Below are positions 59,011 to 64,000 of a stretch of 64,000 nucleotides of DNA, piece after piece. The position numbers were made by a program, and so were the translations under genes. Within the stretch, counting starts at the first letter, position 1. Each line of letters opens with the position of its first letter. Source of the DNA: Chimonanthus salicifolius (taxonomy: Eukaryota; Streptophyta; Magnoliopsida; Laurales; Calycanthaceae); assembly GCA_013350335.1 (NCBI GenBank), contig CM023539.1, forward strand, positions 21,817,043 to 21,881,042, written 5' to 3'. The notes under the pieces are model-generated. The model was not told the DNA's origin and did no database searches. It was given only the letters and a program-made list of their open reading frames with translations.

Positions 59011-61028
59011 CATGGGGATAATACATTGTATGATCATACGGATGATGGGTGGGACACATGACATAGGCACCCATGGCATAACATTCATCACATGCTTATT
59101 TTGTTATATGTTATTTTATCGGTATATGTGTTATCACTAATCCATGTGCTAGCCCTACTCGGAGTCCTACTGGGCGCGTTGACTAACTCCCTACTTCTAC
59201 CCTAGCTGATGACGCAGGGGATGGCGGAAGCGGTGGACATGACAGGAGCCAAGCTTAGGAGCTTGGCCAGCGCAGTCTTAGTTTATTTACGTTTACATTT
59301 TGGAGATGTAATTTTAAAGTAACTTAGCTTGTCGGGTTGTATAAGTTTACATTTCTTACGACGGTTTGGACGTTACTTATGGACGATTACATTTTGTGAT
59401 ATAAATATGAACATAGGGGTATTTTGGTATCTTCCCTTCTATCTAAAAACCGGTAGGATAAACTCTATTATCATGTTCCGCAATAACTATAATCCGCGAG
59501 CTTACTTCCTACGCGTGAACCGTTCTCGTGGACTTAGCTCCGCGCACACGTGGGATTAGCCACTTAAGGGTCGGGCTTTAGAAGCTCGGACTTAACTCGC
59601 GTCGTGGCGTCCGCGCCCTCTCTCACTCTTCTATTTAAGAAAAAAAAATAGACTCTGATTTTCGAAAAACGGGTGAAAAAGGGCAGGGCGTTACATGATC
59701 GGCTAGATGTGCTTGATCAATGGTGAAATATGCTTGGATCGGCTATGGTAGATGGGGTTAGATTGTGAGAGGGAGAGGGGAAGGTGATGGAAAACAAGAT
59801 CTTAGCCTTTGATCTTGAAGGGGTGGACCAAGGCTTGCTCTCTCCTTCTCTTTTCTTCTCTTCTTCTTCTAAGTTTTCTTCTCTTCTTCTTTCCTCCAAT
59901 GCATGGGACAGTTTTTGAGAGTGGGAGAGAGAGATAGAGTGAAAAATGTTTGTTTGAAATGAGATGGAGATGGTTGGAGTAGCCTTCACTCAAACATTAC
60001 TTTCCTCACCAACCAAGCATGGGTTAGCTTGACTTTGGTGGTGGTGGTTGAGATCCAACCACCAAGCATGGCTCCCTTGTCCTCTTTGACTTGTCTATGT
60101 TGACCCTAATTAATCAACCTAATTAGTTAAGTTAAGTCCTCACTTAGGTTAATTAATTTCTATCCAATTTAATTCCATTCAATTATCTATCTAATAAATC
60201 CACCCATGGTTGACCAAGTCAACCATGGTGGACGGCCCCCACCTATACCTACCCCACCCCCCACCTCACTTGATGAGGTGGAGGTGGGCCCCACTTGGCC
60301 ATGTTATTTTAATTCCATTGATTTTAACTTAGATAATTTTACAATAATTTTAATCAATTTAATTTACCTTAATCCACCTTAGTCTTCTTAAATTTATCTA
60401 TGGTTGACCAAGTCAACCATGATGGTTGGCCCCACCTTTCCTTGTCCACATGCCACCTCAATGGGTGAGGTGGAGGTGGGCCCCATTTGGCCATATTACT
60501 TAATCTTGATACATCTTAACTTAGATAGTTTTATAATTATCTAATCTATTTAATTTATCTTAATTGGATCACCATTGGGTCCATGGCCCAATTATATTTT
60601 GTCTTTCCCATTTATTTTAGGGCTTACCTACTTTGGCCCATTGGGTCCCATATGGCCCATTGACCCAAATTGACTACCATTGACCCAATTACTTACCATT
60701 GACCACTTAAATGAATTAATTTCAATTCATGGTCTATTGGGTAACCATTGGGCCCATGGCCCAATTAAATTCCCTCCTTACCTTAGGCTTACCTCAATTG
60801 GGTCCATTGGGTCCCAAATGAGTATTGGGCCCAATTTGACCATCCTTGACCCGATTAGTCCTTAGTGACCCCTTAAATGGATTTCATCCAATCCATGGCC
60901 CATTGGACCATTCTTGGACCCTTGTCCCAACTTTTGATCCATTTGGTATTCCATCATGTTAAAATTCAAATTAAAATCAATAAATGCCAAATATATATTG
61001 ATTCGAAAATTCGGGCTATTACAGAAGG

Positions 61029-61845
61029 GATGCGGAGCGAGGTAGACTTGATCACGTTGGACGTTGGTCTTCCGCTTAGTAAGTCATGGGCCCTAAGTCT
61101 TGCTAGGGGTCGGGTTATATTTATGATTTGATATTGTTGCCACAGTCATGTAGTGATTCATTCGAGTGTTGTTTCCTACGGATTGAATATTTCATCATAG
61201 ATGATGTGCCTGGATTAATTATGCCTAAGGATGAATTATGCCCATGAATGGATCATACCCATAGGAGGGTTATATTCATGGATGGTTATTAACCATGGAT
61301 ATATGATACTCATTGATAGAGTGACACCAAGGATGGATGTGTAAAACCGTGGATGATGATTCCCATGGTGGTTTGGATTGATGCTGGTATCGATATCGTA
61401 GAAGTTTTGAACAAAAGGTGTTAGTCACATAGTGGCTTATGTGCAAATGAAGATATGCTTAATTTTGGAGCTGTACTTAGTGGAAAAGATAAGAGTCTAG
61501 AGAAACTCGAATGGGAAGTTATGGGTGACTACCGAGTTAGACTGATCAGTTGACTCTGTAGTTAGCCGATGGAGTTCCAGGAGAGTGCAGTTAGAAAGCT
61601 AGTTAAAATGGAACCAGCGGAAGCCTTGAGCATAGGCTCGCATTGGCAGGCCACCTTACTAATTTCAATGAGGGGCAAGGTCATCACTAACCTCACACAG
61701 AGAGTAGACGAATGAACCTATTGAGCAAGTACGTATGGAAAATATCTTGTTAGTAAGTAAAGTGAAACAGAGAGCATTGATCTACATAAGGTCACAAATG
61801 GGCACACGAGGAAAAGATATGACATGAGACAGAACAAAGGACCGA
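61029..61845 (+). other. Non-coding tail of internal 2, second part
   Basis: Continues the tail from 52870. It matches 45298-46055 closely, including GGTTATTAACCATGG near 61283. No coding signal. Confidence 0.75.
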
Positions 61846-61950
61846 GCAATTCAGTTTGTCAAGGTAGTATGGGATCGACATGGTAATGAGGAAGCCATTT
61901 GGGAACTTGAATCGGAAATGACAACAACTCACCCTGAGCTATCTATGTAA
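61846..61950 (+). pseudogene. Pol chromodomain relic, internal 2
   Basis: Encodes IQFVKVVWDRHGNEEAIW then ELESEMTTTHPELSM and a stop. Unlike copy 1, the Trp is intact. This is the best-preserved relic of the three. Confidence 0.82.
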
Positions 61951-61994
61951 TCTGTTTGGAACCCTACTTCGCTCGATTTTCGGGACGAAAATTT

Positions 61995-62011
61995 TAAAAA
62001 GAGGGTTGTAC
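61995..62011 (+). other. Polypurine tract before LTR3
   Basis: AAAAAGAGGGTTGTAC directly before TGTAATACGCCGG. Confidence 0.82.
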
Positions 62012-64000
62012 TGTAATACGCCGGATTTTCAAGTTATGAATATTTATAGAAATTGCCCATTTAAATTATGAATTAACGGATATAGACCTTAGATGGGTAA
62101 GATGTTGGGTTAATTGTCCAATTAAGACCCAACGGATCATGGATAAGGTTCACTTCAAGTAAATGGTTAAGACTTATTTAATTGGGTCAAGATTGTCAAT
62201 TGGGTCAAATGCCCAATTGGGACCCTATGGGTCATGGTTGACTTGGTTGACCACCAAGTGAGTTCAAGCTTAGTTAAAATATGGCTGAATTAATATGGAA
62301 ATGGAATCAAGTATTTGAGTTGATTTTAAGTGAATAAATGAGTTGAATTAAAGTTATGAGTTGAGTTAAAGAGCTGAGTTGAATGGGAAGTTAATGGGAC
62401 TTTTATCTTAAAGTGAGTTAGGGTTAAGATGGAAAGTTGCACCTCATGAAACCCAAATCAAGGTTACACACGTTGGAGGTGGGAGTTTCATCTCATGGGA
62501 TGAAACTCCAAAGGAAATATTAATGAGGGTTAATGAGGACGTGAAAGGTTTTTGGTGGTTACACAAGGCATACACGTTGGAAGATGGAGGGGTGTTCCAT
62601 CTCAAGTGGTGTCTCTATGAGGAAGTTGGAGAGTTGTGTTGCTACACAAAGACACACAAGGCTACATGTTGGGAGATGGAGATGGAAATCCAAGGGTCAT
62701 ATGGTTGGAGTTTCATCTCATGGGATGAAACCCCCAAAGGAATTATGAATGAGGAGGTGAAGAGTCATGGTGGTTACAAAGGGGTATCACCAAAGGACAC
62801 CACCCTTGGCCGACCCTCATTGATCAAGATAAGGAAGTTGGAGGCTTTTGATGTTACACAACACAAGGTTAACCAAGATGCATACACGTTGGAACATGGA
62901 AGCCCAAGGGGCATATGGTTGGGAGTTTCATCTCATTGGATGAAACCCCCAAAGTAAGTATCAATGGGGAGGTGAAAGGTCATGGGAGTTACAAAAGGGG
63001 TATCAACCAAAGAATACCACCCTTGGCTGAACTACATTGGGCAGCAAAGAGAATTATTTGCTTTATCTCACTCTCTCCCTCTCTCACTCAAGGCCGACCA
63101 CTCTCAAGACAAAGGACTTGGAGTATTTTTTGATCTCAAGCTTTTCTCCCTCTCTCAAACCTATCCACTTTGGCCGAACCCTCTCTTGGGGTATCTCATC
63201 TCAAGACCTCTCAAGATCAATCTCGCCAAGGATCAAGAGGAAGGAAGAAGAGACTAAGGAAGGAAAAGAGTGGAGGAGCAAGAAGAAGTGAAAGAAACCG
63301 GAGGAGTCGCGGAATCGGTAAGTACTTGATAAGATTTTAATACGTAGGAAGTGGTGAATGATCAAAGATCATGGGCTGGCCTTGCATGGCCAAACCCTGA
63401 GGTTGATAAGCATGGACCATTAAGGACAAAAGAAGGGTTAGATGAGGTTCGGCCATGATGTATGGCCGAACCCCATCAAAGGATTATAATCTTGGATGCA
63501 TGATTTTTAAATGGAAATGATGAACAACATGGTCGAACCCCATAGAAGGATATTGATGATTTTTAATGGTTTTAAAGGTGGTCAAACCATGGAAAGGGTT
63601 AAGGATATTAAAAGGTTTTAAAATGGAAGTATGTTAGTAATTGTTATGGGTTTTGAAGGATGGAAACCATGGAAGTTGGTTAATGATCTTAATAGGTTTT
63701 CAAAAGGATCAATCATGGAGGTATGATTTATTGAACCATAGGGTTCGGCCATGTTGTATGGCCAAACCCCATGGAAGGTTATTAATGTTTTTAAAAGGTT
63801 TTAAATGGAGGGATGTTGATGGACTTAGATGCATTTTGATCATGAAAATAATGGAAATCATGTTGATGGACTTAGATGCATTTTGATCATGAAAATAATG
63901 GAAATCATGTTGATGGACTTTGGGTTGTAAATGATAACCTAAGGGTATGAGTAAACCCCCATGGAGGGACTTGTTTATGGACTTAAATATTGCAAATGAT
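62012..64000 (+). mobile_element. LTR3, runs off the window
   Basis: The 5' part of the third LTR of the array: U3 repeats at 62460-62960, CT patch about 63070-63090, donor-like GTAAGT at 63318, and palindromes at 63446-63473 and 63741-63770 (right arm altered to GGCCAAACC). A roughly 52-base direct duplication (GATGGACTTAGATGCATTTT) lies at 63819-63910. Its 3' end and the right flank are not in the window. Confidence 0.88.
62460..62960. repeat. U3 hairpin tandem repeats (LTR3)
   Basis: Four or five diverged units. Hairpins GAGTTTCATC / GATGAAAC lie near 62481, 62708 and 62923, with CACGTTGG words between them. Confidence 0.75.

Larger units (their letters stand above)
55754..59695 (+). mobile_element. 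Solo LTR nested in opposite orientation, 3942 bp
   Basis: Starts TGTAATAGCCCGAA, ends GGGCAGGGCGTTACA: the element A family again, inverted relative to its host LTR. It has two palindromic W-boxes (56175, 56368), a CT patch near 56840, donor-like GTAAGA at 56992, palindromes at 57377, 57807, 58029 and 58286, GGTAGGATTCCTACC near 58590, a minisatellite of 3 units (58850-59010) and an acceptor module near 59180-59215. Confidence 0.93.
55749..59700. other. Target-site duplication TGATC
   Basis: TGATC at 55749-55753 and 59696-59700. Confidence 0.92.
52871..61023 (-). mobile_element. Solo LTR, element A family, 4.2 kb net
   Basis: Starts TGTAACGCCCG, ends CGGGCTATTACA. Net of the nested LTR it is 4206 bases, matching the 4208-base LTR of element A. 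Minisatellite (3 units) at 53560-53740, palindromes at 54333-55448, donor-like site at 55670-55675, palindromic W-boxes at 60204-60228 and about 60399. No internal sequence. Confidence 0.93.
52866..61028. other. Target-site duplication GAAGG
   Basis: GAAGG at 52866-52870 and 61024-61028. The tail of internal 2 reads through (GGGGTGAAGG / GAAGGGATGC). Confidence 0.92.
42129..64000 (+). mobile_element. Tandem non-autonomous LTR array (element B)
   Basis: The order is LTR1 (3' part, to 43808), internal 1 (43809-46249), LTR2 (46250-51321), internal 2 (51322-62011, with an insertion), LTR3 (62012 to window end). LTR2 has a polypurine tract on its left and a PBS on its right, so it serves both units. 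Internal length is about 2.44 kb and 2.53 kb net. This is what unequal recombination between LTRs of one element would give. Confidence 0.85.

Noticed and set aside
1..64000. Host genes, tRNA or rRNA genes
   Set aside because: Every stretch could be assigned to an LTR or internal region of a retroelement. No intron-exon host gene model or structural RNA was recognised.

Overview
This window is plant nuclear DNA made entirely, as far as I can see, of nested LTR retrotransposons. The coding remnants are Ty3/gypsy polyproteins of the chromovirus type (FIDDIL reverse transcriptase box, DDE integrase, a chromodomain-like tail) in PR-RT-RNaseH-IN order. The primer-binding sites match plant initiator Met tRNA. 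I see no host gene, tRNA, rRNA or CRISPR array. The sequence points to a large-genome seed plant; I cannot name the species.

Layout. 1-4512: broken long LTRs, including a head-to-head inverted pair (2879-3860). 4519-24990: element C, minus strand. Its 3' LTR is 4532-8579 and its decayed gag-pol runs from 24990 down to 8616. The gag-pol is split by a 3.3-kb solo LTR (9581-12843, TSD TTCAT) and by a three-deep stack of solo LTRs (13226-23101, TSD AGTCC; 14246-20591, TSD GAAAC; 16602-20094, TSD GTTAG). 24981-28601 plus 41930-42128: element D, minus, a non-autonomous element whose small zinc-knuckle ORF is cut by element A. 28602-41929: element A, minus, a full-length 13.3-kb autonomous-type element (TSD GATTC) with about 4.1-4.2-kb LTRs. 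42129-64000: a plus-strand tandem array of the non-autonomous family (LTR1, internal 1, LTR2, internal 2, LTR3). Its second internal region is split by a solo LTR (52871-61023, TSD GAAGG) that itself holds an opposite-strand solo LTR (55754-59695, TSD TGATC).

The most interesting signal is in the LTRs. They are very long (about 2.8-5.1 kb) and keep one architecture across diverged subfamilies. In sense order this is: a U3 rich in TTGACC and palindromic W-boxes, in some subfamilies with hairpin-bearing tandem repeats; a CT-rich patch; a purine-rich stretch ending at a conserved splice-donor-like GTAAGT; an array of palindromes TTCGGCCAT/ATGGCCGAA; a conserved GGTAGGATTCCTACC; a variable minisatellite; a CTAAC - pyrimidine tract - AG acceptor-like module; a CCAAGCT/AGCTTGG hairpin; and the ...GGGCGTTACA end next to the PBS. 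I propose that the palindromes and minisatellite lie inside a spliceosomal intron carried in the LTR.

A second candidate novelty is the non-autonomous family (elements D and B). Each copy has a roughly 2.5-kb internal region encoding one small acidic protein with three CCHC knuckles and no capsid domain, a long apparently non-coding tail, and a relic of a pol chromodomain just before the polypurine tract. It shares its PBS and a leader repeat with element A, whose family is the plausible source of enzymes in trans. Both readings are inferences from sequence alone.
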